DNA of 38,878 nucleotides from Alienimonas chondri (GTDB lineage Bacteria > Planctomycetota > Planctomycetia > Planctomycetales > Planctomycetaceae), in NCBI RefSeq assembly GCF_013036045.1, contig NZ_WTPX01000032.1, forward strand, positions 1-38,878. Direction: 5' to 3'. The position numbers and the translations under genes were made by a program. Below, piece after piece: positions 7,721 through 16,517 of this stretch. The notes below the pieces were generated by a model. The model ran no database searches. It worked only from the letters and a program-made list of their open reading frames with translations, and was not told the DNA's origin. Numbering within the stretch: position 1 is the stretch's first letter; each line of letters opens with the position of its first letter.

Positions 7721-8101
7721 TCAGGAACCCGCCTCGTCCAAGGCGTCGATCTTCGCGGCGAGGATGAAATCGTTGTCGGTCAGCCCGCCCGCGGCGTGGG
7801 TCGTCAGCACGACCGTTGCGTGGCGGTACCCGGTCAGGTGCAGGTCCGGGTGATGTCCTTCCGCCTCCGCGAGGTCCCCGACCTGATTGAAGAAGGCAAG
7901 TCCCTTGGCGAACGTCCCGACGTTCCACTGCCGGCAGATCGCGGCGCCGTCGTCGGTCGTGTCCCACTCGTCCAGCAGCTCGATTCGTTCCGCGACGGCC
8001 TGCTCGGACAACGTCGGCACGCCGCCCTCGCACGGCACGCAGCGGCCTCCACGAAGCGATTCGACCGTAGGGGACTGCATCGGAGACGAAGTGTCGGACA
8101 T
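7721..8101 (-). CDS. Pterin-4a-carbinolamine dehydratase (PCD/DCoH)
   Basis: A 126-residue PCD/DCoH protein that dehydrates 4a-hydroxytetrahydropterin, usually recycling the cofactor of aromatic amino acid hydroxylases. The N-terminal RCVPCEGGVPTLS block is typical of the family, and the active-site EGHHPDLHLTGYRHATV and C-terminal GLTDNDFILAAKID are intact. The ATG at 8101 gives the normal length. It lies head-to-head with the DUF1549 gene, sharing a 177-base divergent region. No phenylalanine hydroxylase is visible in the window, so its partner is elsewhere or the protein has the broader role seen in many bacteria. Confidence 0.93.
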   Translation of the reverse strand: MSDTSSPMQSPTVESLRGGRCVPCEGGVPTLSEQAVAERIELLDEWDTTDDGAAICRQWNVGTFAKGLAFFNQVGDLAEAEGHHPDLHLTGYRHATVVLTTHAAGGLTDNDFILAAKIDALDEAGS

Positions 8102-8278
8102 GGGGAAAACCCGGGGGACGGGGAGTTTGCGGGGCGAATTCTGCGAATTGGCCCGGTTTCCGACGAACCTACCGTGATCGCACCGGGTAAGTCTGTCGTT
8201 CCAGGAAGCGTTCTTCAGCGTCTTCCGGGACAAAACTCTCGTCGCTTTCATCGTTCGCCGCTTCCAACCGCCCCGCTC

Positions 8279-9964
8279 ATGACGCTTCGACCGCTCGCCG
8301 CAGCGCTCACGTTCGCGCTCGCTCCGCTGTTGTCGGTTTCGACGGCGGCCTCCGCCGCGGAGACCGGCGGCGAGGGCGTTCGCACCGGCGGAGATGCGGC
8401 GATCATCGCGGAGATCGACCGCCTCATCGCCCGCGGCTGGGAGGAGAACGGCGTCGAGCCGTCCCCCGTCGCCAGCGATTCGGAATGGCTCCGCCGCGTC
8501 TGGCTGGATCTCGGCGGTCACATCCCCGACGCCGAGGCCGTGCTGGAGTTCGACCGCAACCAATCCGAATCGAAGCGGGCGGAGCTTATCGAAGCGTTGC
8601 TGAACTCGCCGGACTACGTTCGCCACTTCAGCACCGTCTGGACGAACCTCGCCATCGGCCAGGGGCAGGTCGAGAACACCAGCCGTCTGGGGATGCGGCG
8701 GTTCTTTCGGAATGCCTTCGCCCGCAACGTTCCCTGGAGCGAGGTCGTCTTTGAACTGATCACCGCCGAGGGGCACTTCGAGGAGAACGGCGCCACGAAC
8801 TTCCTGCTCGCCCAGATGGTCGACAACGACGAAGGCGTGCAGGCGACCGCCAAGGCGACCCGCCTGCTGTTGGGCATGCAGGTGCAGTGCACCCAGTGCC
8901 ACAACCACCCGTTCAACGACTGGAAACAGGATCAGTTCTGGCAGTTCAACAGCATCCTGAAGAGTGCCCGCCGGATCGATCATGAAGAGTTCAACGAGCA
9001 GACCGGCCAGCAGGACTTCGTCTACGCAGAGTTGGTCCGCCGCCCGCTCGACGGCCCGGTGTTCTTCGAGAAGCGCTCCGGTCTGATGCAGGTCGCCTTC
9101 CCCGCCGCCTTCGGCGAAGTGTTCGGCGAGGGGATGGACACCGACCGCCGGACCGCGTTCGCGACCGCCCTCACCGGGCTGGAGCCGGACGACGAAGGCT
9201 TCCCGATGGCCAGCGAATCGGCCGAGGCCGTGACCGATCAGGTCGCCCGGGCCTTCGTGAATCGCACCTGGGGCCACTTCCACGGCTACGGCTTCACCCG
9301 GCCCGTGGACGACATGGGTCCGCACAACGCCCCCAGCCACCCGGAACTGCTGGACTACGTCACCGAACAGTTCATCACCCACGGCTACGACGTCCGCCGG
9401 TTGATCACCTGGATCACCCGTTCGCAGGCCTACCAGTTGACCAGCAAAGAGACGCGGGAGAACGAAGTGGACGACCCCGCCGCCGGCGAGGTGCCGCTGT
9501 TCAGCCACATGGCCGTGAAGCGGATGACCGCCGAACAACTGTACGACTCCCTGCTGATCGCCACCGAAGCCCAGAAAGCCGGCAACTCCGACTGGGAATC
9601 GATCGAGGCTCAGAAGCGGGTCTGGCTCGGCCAGTTCATCACGGAGTTCGGCACCGACGACCTGACGGAGTCGACCACCTTCAACGGCTCGATCCCGCAG
9701 GCCTTGATGATGATGAACGGCGAACTGACCTCCAAAGCGATCTCCGCCGACGCCGGCAGCTACCTCAACCGCGTGCTGGGTTCGACGACCAATCCGGAGG
9801 AAGCCGTCACCCGACTGTTCCTCGCCTCGCTGGGCCGCAAGCCCAGCGGCAAGGAGAAGTCCGCCGCCGCGGCGCTCATCCGCGCCAGCGAGAAACCGAT
9901 CTACGGCTACCAGGATCTGTTCTGGGCGCTGTTGAACAGCAATGAATTCGTCTTCGTGAAGTAG
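8279..9964 (+). CDS. Exported DUF1549/DUF1553 protein
   Basis: Planctomycete-type DUF1549-DUF1553 protein (561 residues) with an N-terminal signal peptide (MTLRPLAAALTFALAPLLSV, residues 1-20, cleavage probably after SAA near 27). The DUF1549 half covers about residues 40-230 and holds a heme-like CTQCHNHP motif at 204-211; DUF1553 covers about 250-560. This is a short form lacking the separate cytochrome and LamG domains of many relatives. The ATG at 8279 fits the signal peptide, without a clear Shine-Dalgarno. The next gene is DUF1501, its usual partner. The function of the family is not established; periplasmic redox or polysaccharide-related roles have been proposed. It is a paralogue of the C-terminal part of the protein at 11983-13974. 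Confidence 0.92.
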   Translation: MTLRPLAAALTFALAPLLSVSTAASAAETGGEGVRTGGDAAIIAEIDRLIARGWEENGVEPSPVASDSEWLRRVWLDLGGHIPDAEAVLEFDRNQSESKRAELIEALLNSPDYVRHFSTVWTNLAIGQGQVENTSRLGMRRFFRNAFARNVPWSEVVFELITAEGHFEENGATNFLLAQMVDNDEGVQATAKATRLLLGMQVQCTQCHNHPFNDWKQDQFWQFNSILKSARRIDHEEFNEQTGQQDFVYAELVRRPLDGPVFFEKRSGLMQVAFPAAFGEVFGEGMDTDRRTAFATALTGLEPDDEGFPMASESAEAVTDQVARAFVNRTWGHFHGYGFTRPVDDMGPHNAPSHPELLDYVTEQFITHGYDVRRLITWITRSQAYQLTSKETRENEVDDPAAGEVPLFSHMAVKRMTAEQLYDSLLIATEAQKAGNSDWESIEAQKRVWLGQFITEFGTDDLTESTTFNGSIPQALMMMNGELTSKAISADAGSYLNRVLGSTTNPEEAVTRLFLASLGRKPSGKEKSAAAALIRASEKPIYGYQDLFWALLNSNEFVFVK

Positions 9965-9981
9965 TGGAAGGGGCAAGGAGG

Positions 9982-10061
9982 GAGGCGTAAGGCGTAAGCG
10001 CCGTCTCCCATCCGCCCGATCGCCTGTCGCTTACGCCGCTCACTCTTACGCCTTACGCCTC
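9982..10061. repeat. Palindromic repeat family E between DUF1549 and DUF1501 genes
   Basis: Perfect 17-bp inverted repeat, arms 9982-9998 and 10045-10061, built on tandem GGCGTAA/TTACGCC units, with an extra CTTACGCC inside the 46-base centre. It occupies most of the gap between two co-directional genes and ends about 20 bases before the DUF1501 ATG. It may modulate the ratio of the two products. Confidence 0.8.
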
Positions 10062-10083
10062 ACCCCTTTCGCCTTTCCGTCTC

Positions 10084-11349
10084 ATGTTCGCCACCGACCA
10101 GACGTCCCGCCGCCACTTCATGCGGCACATGGCCGCCGGCGCCGCGACGCTCCCCGCGTTGCAGTTCCTCTCCCACCTCGAAGCGAACGCCCAGGAAGTC
10201 CGGCGTCGCGGCAAGGCGGTGATCCTGGTCTGGCTGGGCGGCGGCGCCCCCACGATCGACATGTGGGACCTCAAGCCCGGCACGAACACCGGCGGCGAGT
10301 TCAAGCCCATCGACACCAAGGGCGACTTGCAGATCTCGGAGCATCTGCCCAAAACCGCGATGATGATGGACGAATTGTCCGTCGTCCGCGCCATGAGCAG
10401 CATCGAGGCCGACCACATGCGGGGTCGGTACTTCATGAAGACCGGCTACCGCCCGGAAGTCACCGCGACCCACCCGGACTTCGGCTCGGTCGTCTCCTAC
10501 GAACTGGGCACGCAGCGGCCGGAACTGGAGATCCCCGCGTTCATCTCCATCGGCGGCGGCGGCGGGCAGAGCGGCTACCTCGGCATGGCGCACGCCCCCT
10601 TCGAGGTCAGCTCCAACGGCCGCATCAAGAACGCCTCCCTGGATCGCTGGACCAACCCGCAGCGCCTCCAGAACCGGCTGGAGATGCTGGGCGTCCTCGA
10701 GCAGAACTTCATCAAGAGCGGTCGCGGCGACGCCCCCAAGGCGCACGCCGACGTCTACGACAAGGCCGTCAGCCTGATGACCTCCTCGCAGATGGACGCC
10801 TTCAAGGTCGAGCAGGAAGATCAGGCCACCCGCGACGCCTACGGCACCGCGCAGCTCGGCCGGAGCCTGCTGATGGCCCGTCGTCTGGTCGAGCGGGGCG
10901 TCCCGTTCGTCGAAGTCGGCTACGGCGGCTGGGACCTGCACAACGACGTGTTCAACTCCCTCGCCAACGACAAGCTGCCCACGCTGGACGCCGGCCTGTC
11001 GGCGGTCACCGCGGACCTCAAGCAGCGCGGCATGCTGCAGGACACGGTCGTCGTCTGCATGGGCGAGTTCGGCCGGACCCCGCGGATCAACCAGAACGTC
11101 GGTCGCGACCACTGGGCGCGCAGCTGGTCGGTGCTGATCGGCGGCGGCGGCCTGACCGGCGGCATCGCGGTCGGCAAAACCAGCTCCGACGGCATGCGGG
11201 TCGAAGGCCCGAGCTTCCTGCCGGGCGACCTCTGGGCGACCGTCGCCCAGGCGATCGGCATTCCACTGAACACGGTCCACACTTCGAAGACCGGCCGGCC
11301 GATGAAGCTCGCCAACGGCGGCCGCCCCATCGCCGAACTGATCGGGTAA
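10084..11349 (+). CDS. DUF1501 protein with Tat-type signal
   Basis: A 421-residue DUF1501 protein, a family related to alkaline phosphatase/sulfatase-type folds and nearly always next to DUF1549/DUF1553 genes in planctomycetes. The N-terminus carries a twin-arginine-like motif (SRRHFMRHM, residues 8-16) and a hydrophobic Ala-rich stretch, so Tat export is likely. Family blocks seen include [51 protein letters not shown] and [20 protein letters not shown]. The ATG at 10084 was chosen as the first Met before the signal. It probably forms a functional unit with the DUF1549/DUF1553 protein upstream. The substrate is unknown. Confidence 0.93.
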   Translation: MFATDQTSRRHFMRHMAAGAATLPALQFLSHLEANAQEVRRRGKAVILVWLGGGAPTIDMWDLKPGTNTGGEFKPIDTKGDLQISEHLPKTAMMMDELSVVRAMSSIEADHMRGRYFMKTGYRPEVTATHPDFGSVVSYELGTQRPELEIPAFISIGGGGGQSGYLGMAHAPFEVSSNGRIKNASLDRWTNPQRLQNRLEMLGVLEQNFIKSGRGDAPKAHADVYDKAVSLMTSSQMDAFKVEQEDQATRDAYGTAQLGRSLLMARRLVERGVPFVEVGYGGWDLHNDVFNSLANDKLPTLDAGLSAVTADLKQRGMLQDTVVVCMGEFGRTPRINQNVGRDHWARSWSVLIGGGGLTGGIAVGKTSSDGMRVEGPSFLPGDLWATVAQAIGIPLNTVHTSKTGRPMKLANGGRPIAELIG

Positions 11350-11362
11350 CCCCCTCGACTCG

Positions 11363-11417
11363 CCCCGTTTCGCCGTCGCCGATAGGCGGCGCGTTTCCGC
11401 GACGTTCATCGGCGACG
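11363..11417. repeat. Degenerate palindromic repeat family A, copy 3
   Basis: The left arm of the family A element is well preserved (11363-11393) and its loop also resembles copies 1 and 2. The right arm is damaged: only a 10-base match (11408-11417, pairing with 11374-11383) remains. It sits in the 82-base gap upstream of the sigma factor gene. Confidence 0.72.
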
Positions 11418-11431
11418 CTGCGAGTTGATCC

Positions 11432-11986
11432 ATGCCCGAACCCGACGAGCAATTCCTCCGCGACTTCACCGCGTCCCAGCGGCGGCTGTTCCTGACCATT
11501 CTGAGCCAGGTGGGCCGCCCGGCGGACGCGGAGGAGATCCTCCAGAACGCGAACCTCGCGATCTGGCGGAAGGCGGACACGTTCGAGCCGGGGACGAACT
11601 TCAATGCGTGGAGCGCCACCGTGGCGACCTACGAAGTCTTGAAGTGGCGAGAGAAGCGCGGTCGCGATCGGCTGCGGTTCTCCGATGAATTCGTCGCCGC
11701 GGTCGCCCGCGAAGCGGAGGCGGACCCCGGTCTGTGGGAAGAACGTCGTCGCGTGCTCGAACGCTGCGTCGAGAAACTGCCGCGGAAAGACCGCGATCTG
11801 CTGACCCGCCGCTACACCCCCGGCTCCGACGGCAGCGAGGTTCAGGGCAAGGAGGTCGCGGAGATGCTCGGGCGACCGGTCAACGCGGTTTACCAATCAC
11901 TGGGCCGGATTAAAAAGACTCTGGCGGAATGCGTCCGCCGCGAACTGACTCAACTCGGCGCCCCGACGACGGGGATCGCAACGTGA
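11432..11986 (+). CDS. ECF RNA polymerase sigma factor (Rhodopirellula/Verrucomicrobium type)
   Basis: A 184-residue sigma-70 family factor with only regions 2 and 4. Region 2 covers about residues 10-80 (RPADAEEILQNANLAIWRKA, then FNAWSATVATYEVLKWREK). Region 4 covers about 105-170 (RCVEKLPRKDRDLLTRRY, then EVAEMLGRPVNAVYQSLGRI as the helix-turn-helix). The wording matches the planctomycete/verrucomicrobial ECF group. The ATG at 11432 is the first start after a degenerate palindrome. The stop overlaps the GTG of the next gene (GTGA), so sigma and its presumed membrane regulator are translationally coupled. The target promoter is not identifiable here; the flanking DUF1549/DUF1501 genes are candidate targets. 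Confidence 0.93.
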   Translation: MPEPDEQFLRDFTASQRRLFLTILSQVGRPADAEEILQNANLAIWRKADTFEPGTNFNAWSATVATYEVLKWREKRGRDRLRFSDEFVAAVAREAEADPGLWEERRRVLERCVEKLPRKDRDLLTRRYTPGSDGSEVQGKEVAEMLGRPVNAVYQSLGRIKKTLAECVRRELTQLGAPTTGIAT

Positions 11987-13974
11987 ACGCTCCCCCGCCC
12001 GCCGCCATCCCGTCGGATCTTGCCGACGCCCTGCATGCGTTGCAGGAGGACCGCCTCGACGCGGCCGGTTTGGCGACGCTCGAGCGTCGGGTGCTGGGCG
12101 ACCCCGCCGCGATGCGGGCGTATCTGGATCTGACGGCAGTCCACGGGGCATTGGCGTATGACGCGGGGACGCTCTCCTCGTCGGCGCTTCCCGCGTTGAC
12201 GCTGGCGAAAGAGCCGGCGGCGCCGAACGCGAACCGTTGGCGGTTGCCGCTTGCCCTGGCGGCCTCGCTGGCGTTGCTATGCGGCCTGACGTTCGTCCTC
12301 CGCCCGGGCGGCGTCCCCGAACCGGCGGACTTGGCGGCCACGGGCCAGGGTCCGACCGTCGATGGAGTCGAACCTCGTCCCTCCCCGGTCGAACCGGCGA
12401 CGCCGGTCACCCCGCCGTCACGGCCGACACGGGAGTTCTTCCCGGAGGTCGCCGCCGTCCCCCCGGCGCCTTCGACGCCGGCCGACGGCCAAGCGGACGA
12501 CCGGACGATCGCCGCGGTCGTTCCTCGCGGCGAATTGGTCGCGCAGATCGACGCCGCGCTCGCCCGGGGCTGGTCCGAAGCGGAAGTCGAACCGTCCCCC
12601 GAAGCGGAGCCGGGCGAGTGGCTGCGGCGGGCGTGGCTCGATTTCGCCGGCCACGCACCGACGCCGTCGGACGTCGATCGATTTCTCGCGGACGAGCGTC
12701 CCGATCGCCGCGAGCGGGAACTGGATCGTTTGCTGAGCGGGGACGCGTTCGCGTCTCATCTCGCCGAACGCTGGACGACGGCTCTCGTCGGCCGCGCCCC
12801 GCGTGAGGGCGTGGACCGATCCGGGCTGCGGGATCATCTGACCGATCAGTTCGCCCGGAACGTCGGCTGGGACTTCGTCGCCGCGGATCTGATCGCCGCG
12901 ACGGGCGACGTGAAGCAGGCGCCCGCGGCGAATTTCCTCGTCGCCCATGTGAACAATCAGGCGGTTCCGGCGACGGCGGTCACGTCGCGGGTGCTGCTCG
13001 GCACTCAGGTGCAGTGCATGCAGTGCCACGACCACCCGCAAAACGGCGGGACGGAGTGGTCGCAGGAGCGGTTCTGGGAGTTGAACGCCTTCTTCAAGGG
13101 CACGGACGTCGTGCGGCGTCCCGCCTCCGAGGGCGGCCGGGTGGCCGCCTTGGAAGCGAGCGCCGAGGGCGGGCCGACGTTCTTCGAAGATCGTCGCGGG
13201 GTGATGAAAGCGACCTTCCCGAAGTTCGCGGGCGAAACGATCGAAGCGGCGGACGGACGCCGCGAGAAGCTCGCCGAGTTGCTGCTGTCCGACGACCGGC
13301 GGCTCCCCGCGAAGTCCTTCGTGAACCGGGCGTGGGCGCACCTGTTCGGCGCGGGGTTGGTGAATCCGGTGGACGACCTTGGCCCCCACAATCCGGCGTC
13401 GCACCCCGCGGTGCTCGACGCGTTGACCGATCGCTTCGTCGCCACCGGCTACGACGTGCGGGATCTGTACGCGACCCTCGCCGCGACCCGGCTGTACCGG
13501 CTCAGCGGGGCGGCGACCGATGGAAACGCCTTCGACACGCCGATCGCCGGGAAGATCCCGTTGTTCACGCGGTGCTATCCGAAGCCGTTGACGGTGGAGC
13601 AGACCTTCGATTCGCTCGCCGCGGTCTCCGGCCGCCCGATCGACCCGGCGGCCCGGGATGAGTGGGTCGCCGGCTTCGTCCGCCGGCAGGCGAACGACGA
13701 GAACTCCGAGGATCTCGCCCCCGTCACCGATATCCCCCGGGCGTTGGCGTTGATGAACGGAGAGGCGATGGAGGACGCCCTCGCCGTGGCTTCCAGCGGA
13801 TCGTCCCGCTGGGCCGAGCCGGAGGATCTGGACGACGTGTTTCTCGCGGCGCTTTCCCGCCCCCCGACCGCCTGGGAGCGCCGCCGACTGGCCCCGCTGG
13901 TGCGGACTGAGAGCGGTCTGCAGGATCTGCGTTGGGCCTTGCTGAATAGCGGCGAGTTCGCCACCGTCCCCTGA
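11983..13974 (+). CDS. Anti-sigma-like membrane protein fused to DUF1549/DUF1553
   Basis: A 663-residue single-pass membrane protein. Residues 1-85 form a cytoplasmic segment (DALHALQEDRLDAAGLATLE, then GDPAAMRAYLDL) like the N-terminus of proteins encoded next to planctomycete ECF factors. No zinc-type HxxxCxxC anti-sigma motif is present. A transmembrane helix lies at about 87-106, then a Pro-rich linker to about 175. The remainder is a periplasmic DUF1549 (about 183-370, with CMQCHDHP at 345-352) and DUF1553 (about 400-663). The GTG start at 11983 overlaps the sigma stop. The C-terminal body is clearly paralogous to the protein at 8279-9964: both have an ARGW...VEPSP...EWLRR...WLD block. 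I infer that it is the sigma factor's cognate regulator carrying its own periplasmic sensor or enzyme. Confidence 0.88.
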   Translation: MNAPPPAAIPSDLADALHALQEDRLDAAGLATLERRVLGDPAAMRAYLDLTAVHGALAYDAGTLSSSALPALTLAKEPAAPNANRWRLPLALAASLALLCGLTFVLRPGGVPEPADLAATGQGPTVDGVEPRPSPVEPATPVTPPSRPTREFFPEVAAVPPAPSTPADGQADDRTIAAVVPRGELVAQIDAALARGWSEAEVEPSPEAEPGEWLRRAWLDFAGHAPTPSDVDRFLADERPDRRERELDRLLSGDAFASHLAERWTTALVGRAPREGVDRSGLRDHLTDQFARNVGWDFVAADLIAATGDVKQAPAANFLVAHVNNQAVPATAVTSRVLLGTQVQCMQCHDHPQNGGTEWSQERFWELNAFFKGTDVVRRPASEGGRVAALEASAEGGPTFFEDRRGVMKATFPKFAGETIEAADGRREKLAELLLSDDRRLPAKSFVNRAWAHLFGAGLVNPVDDLGPHNPASHPAVLDALTDRFVATGYDVRDLYATLAATRLYRLSGAATDGNAFDTPIAGKIPLFTRCYPKPLTVEQTFDSLAAVSGRPIDPAARDEWVAGFVRRQANDENSEDLAPVTDIPRALALMNGEAMEDALAVASSGSSRWAEPEDLDDVFLAALSRPPTAWERRRLAPLVRTESGLQDLRWALLNSGEFATVP

Positions 13975-14178
13975 TCGGCCACGGCCGCCGACGGCGCGAT
14001 CGACGGGCCTCGGAGTCCAGCGGCACGCCCCGCGAGAAGGCGACGCCGGAGCGGCGTGAGTCGATGTTTCACCGATTGGAGGGATGGGGTACAGTTCGCC
14101 CCCACTGCCCCAATCGGCGCAACCGCTCCAGCCGGTAAGTCTACTGGCTCGCCTTGTTTCCTCCGTCGCCGCTCCGCG

Positions 14179-15483
14179 ATGCCGTCCCCCGTATTACGCG
14201 TCGACGGACTGGGGAAACGGTACGACTTGGGGCTGACGCACGCCGGGAGCCTGGCCGCCGTCGCCAGCCGTTGGACACGGCGTCTGCGCGGGCTTCCCCC
14301 GGAAGAAGGGTCCGTGCTCACGGGAACCCACGCGGCTGACGACCAGTCGAGTTCATTCTGGGCACTGAAAGACGTTTCGTTCGAGGTGGGAGCCGGCGAG
14401 GTGGTCGGCATTATCGGCCGCAACGGGGCGGGCAAGAGCACCCTGCTGAAGATCCTCAGCCGCGTCACGGCGCCCACGACCGGCTCGGTGGAGATCGACG
14501 GCCGCGTCGGCAGCTTGCTGGAGGTCGGGACCGGATTTCATCCGGAGCTGACCGGCCGTGAAAACGTTTATATGAACGCCACGTTGCTCGGGATGAGCAA
14601 ACGTGAAGTTGACGCGAAGCTGGACGAGATCGTCGATTTTAGCGGCGTCGAGAGATTCCTCGACACGCCGGTCAAACGCTACAGCAGCGGCATGAAAGTG
14701 CGGTTGGGGTTCGCGGTCGCCGCGCATTTGGAGCCGGAGCTATTAATCATCGACGAAGTGCTTGCCGTCGGCGATGCGGAATTTCAAAGCCGGTGCCTGG
14801 GCCGGATGAAAACCGTTGCGGGCGAGGGTCGCACGGTGCTGTTCGTCAGCCACAACATGGCGGCCATTAGAACGCTCTGTCCCAGAAGTCTATGGATGGA
14901 GCAGGGACTGCTGCGCGCCTCCGGCGAGACTGCCGCCCTGATCACAGAATATATCGCACAAGATGCGGAGGTTCTCACCGCGGAGAGAGCGTTCGAGATC
15001 AACGAAGAAAAGGACGTACAATTGCTGTCCGCGGAGGCGGTCGCCCCGTCGGGGGAAAAGTCGGCGGGGCTGTTTGAATGTGACGACCCCCTCGCCGTGC
15101 GCCTGACTTTGTTGGTTCGTAGACCGGTTCCAAGGATGTACGGCTACTTGGAGTTCGTCAGCGATCGAGCCGGGACGGTTCTCGTCTCCGACAGCCACGA
15201 CTGTCCCCCGAATCCCCTCGACGGACTCGCGCCCGGCGTCCACGTGGTCGACCTGAACGTCCCGCCCCGCACCTTGGGCGTGGGGGAGTATTCGGTCTAT
15301 TTCAACCTCGCCAGTCCGGCTGCCGACGGATTCGACGTGGATTCGCCCGGCAATCTCATCCGAGTCCGGCTCACGGACCCGGCCACCAGGAGGGGCGACC
15401 GTCGCGGCGGTTGCCTCAGCACGCTCGTTAATTGGTCGGTCGCCCCCTCTCCGGCAACCGTCGCCCCCCCCATCTCAGCTTGA
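14179..15483 (+). CDS. ABC transporter ATPase for surface polysaccharide export (Wzt-like)
   Basis: A 434-residue ATP-binding subunit of the Wzm/Wzt type that powers export of lipid-linked O-antigen or teichoic-acid-like chains. Walker A GRNGAGKST is at 80-88, the signature YSSGM at 168-172, Walker B LLIIDE at 188-193 and the H-loop SHN at 224-226. A C-terminal beta-rich domain (about 260-420) resembles the Wzt carbohydrate-binding domain. ATG at 14179 fits the family N-terminus (VLRVDGLGKRYDLG). The stop overlaps the pseB ATG (TGATG). The membrane partner Wzm is not in the window. Context suggests export of a polymer bearing a pseudaminic-type sugar. Confidence 0.92.
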   Translation: MPSPVLRVDGLGKRYDLGLTHAGSLAAVASRWTRRLRGLPPEEGSVLTGTHAADDQSSSFWALKDVSFEVGAGEVVGIIGRNGAGKSTLLKILSRVTAPTTGSVEIDGRVGSLLEVGTGFHPELTGRENVYMNATLLGMSKREVDAKLDEIVDFSGVERFLDTPVKRYSSGMKVRLGFAVAAHLEPELLIIDEVLAVGDAEFQSRCLGRMKTVAGEGRTVLFVSHNMAAIRTLCPRSLWMEQGLLRASGETAALITEYIAQDAEVLTAERAFEINEEKDVQLLSAEAVAPSGEKSAGLFECDDPLAVRLTLLVRRPVPRMYGYLEFVSDRAGTVLVSDSHDCPPNPLDGLAPGVHVVDLNVPPRTLGVGEYSVYFNLASPAADGFDVDSPGNLIRVRLTDPATRRGDRRGGCLSTLVNWSVAPSPATVAPPISA

Positions 15484-16517
15484 TGCCCAACTCAGCCAAT
15501 TCCGTTTCGACCGCTGCTCCGTCCGACGAGAAACTCTCTTGGGACGGGGCGAACATCCTGGTCACCGGGGGGACGGGTTCGTTCGGCAAGCAGTTCGTTC
15601 GCACCGTGCTGGATCGCTACCGGCCGAAGAAGCTGATCATCTTCAGCCGTGACGAACTGAAGCAGTTCGAGATGGCCCAGGTCTTTCGGCCGGAGGAGCA
15701 CCCCGCCCTGCGATACTTTATCGGCGACGTGCGCGATCGCGAACGGCTGTATCGCGCCTTCGACGACGTCGACATCGTCGTTCACGCCGCCGCGATGAAG
15801 CAGGTGCCCACGGCGGAATATAACCCGATCGAGGCGATCCGTACGAACGTCGACGGCGCCGCCAACATTATCGACGCCGCCATCGACCGCGGCGTCAAAC
15901 GGGTCATCGCCCTGTCCACGGACAAGGCCGTCAACCCGGTCAACTTATACGGCGCCACCAAGCTGTGCAGCGACAAATTATTCGTCGCAGGCAACCACTA
16001 TGCCGGGCCGAAACGCACGCGGTTCAGCCTCGTTCGCTACGGTAACGTCGTCGGCAGTCGCGGGAGCGTCATCCCGCTCTTTAAGCGACTGCGGGAGACC
16101 GGCCGCCTGCCGATCACCGACGATCGGATGACCCGATTCTGGATCACGCTGGAACAAGGCGTCGACCTGGTTCTGAACGCCCTGCAACGGATGGGCGGCG
16201 GAGAAATCTATGTTCCCAAGATCCCCAGCATGACCGTCGTGGACCTCGCCAAAGCGATCGGTCCGGACTGCGAGCTGGACGTGATCGGCGTGCGGCCCGG
16301 CGAGAAGCTGCATGAGGTGATGATCACCGAGGACGACGCCCGCAATACCCTCGAATACGACGACCACTACACGATTCTTCCCGAATCTCTCCGCCAGAGC
16401 CGCGGCGAGTCCGAAACCGGCGGGAAGCCCTGTGCGGATGATTTCCGCTACAGCAGCGAGACGAACGACCGTTGGCTGACCGCCGAGCAGTTGCGGGAGA
16501 TCGTCGATGCGGCCTGA
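15483..16517 (+). CDS. pseB: UDP-N-acetylglucosamine 4,6-dehydratase (inverting), PseB
   Basis: First enzyme of the pseudaminic acid pathway, converting UDP-GlcNAc to UDP-2-acetamido-2,6-dideoxy-beta-L-arabino-hexos-4-ulose. The 344 residues form a short-chain dehydrogenase with NADP-binding GGTGSFG at 29-35 and the catalytic D147, K148 and Y156 in STDKAVNPVNLYGATK. The AAAMKQVPTAEYNPIEAI block is characteristic of PseB. The start is ATG at 15483, sharing one base with the TGA of the Wzt gene. The stop lies inside the pseC start region (11-base overlap). Part of a tightly packed pseBC-F-G set. Confidence 0.95.
   Translation: MPNSANSVSTAAPSDEKLSWDGANILVTGGTGSFGKQFVRTVLDRYRPKKLIIFSRDELKQFEMAQVFRPEEHPALRYFIGDVRDRERLYRAFDDVDIVVHAAAMKQVPTAEYNPIEAIRTNVDGAANIIDAAIDRGVKRVIALSTDKAVNPVNLYGATKLCSDKLFVAGNHYAGPKRTRFSLVRYGNVVGSRGSVIPLFKRLRETGRLPITDDRMTRFWITLEQGVDLVLNALQRMGGGEIYVPKIPSMTVVDLAKAIGPDCELDVIGVRPGEKLHEVMITEDDARNTLEYDDHYTILPESLRQSRGESETGGKPCADDFRYSSETNDRWLTAEQLREIVDAA

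Noticed and set aside
1-8101. Palindromic repeats considered as a CRISPR array or integron attachment sites
   Set aside because: The elements are of different families, irregularly spaced, without uniform spacers, cas genes or an integrase.
7721-9976. Very long minus-strand open frame over the DUF1549 gene
   Set aside because: Only its last 127 codons, from 8101 downward, are real (PCD); the rest is the complement of the DUF1549 protein.
14081-14150. Inverted CCGATTGG / CCAATCGG pair upstream of the Wzt-like gene as an operator
   Set aside because: Only 8 bases, far apart, and no regulator gene nearby; chance is likely in this composition.
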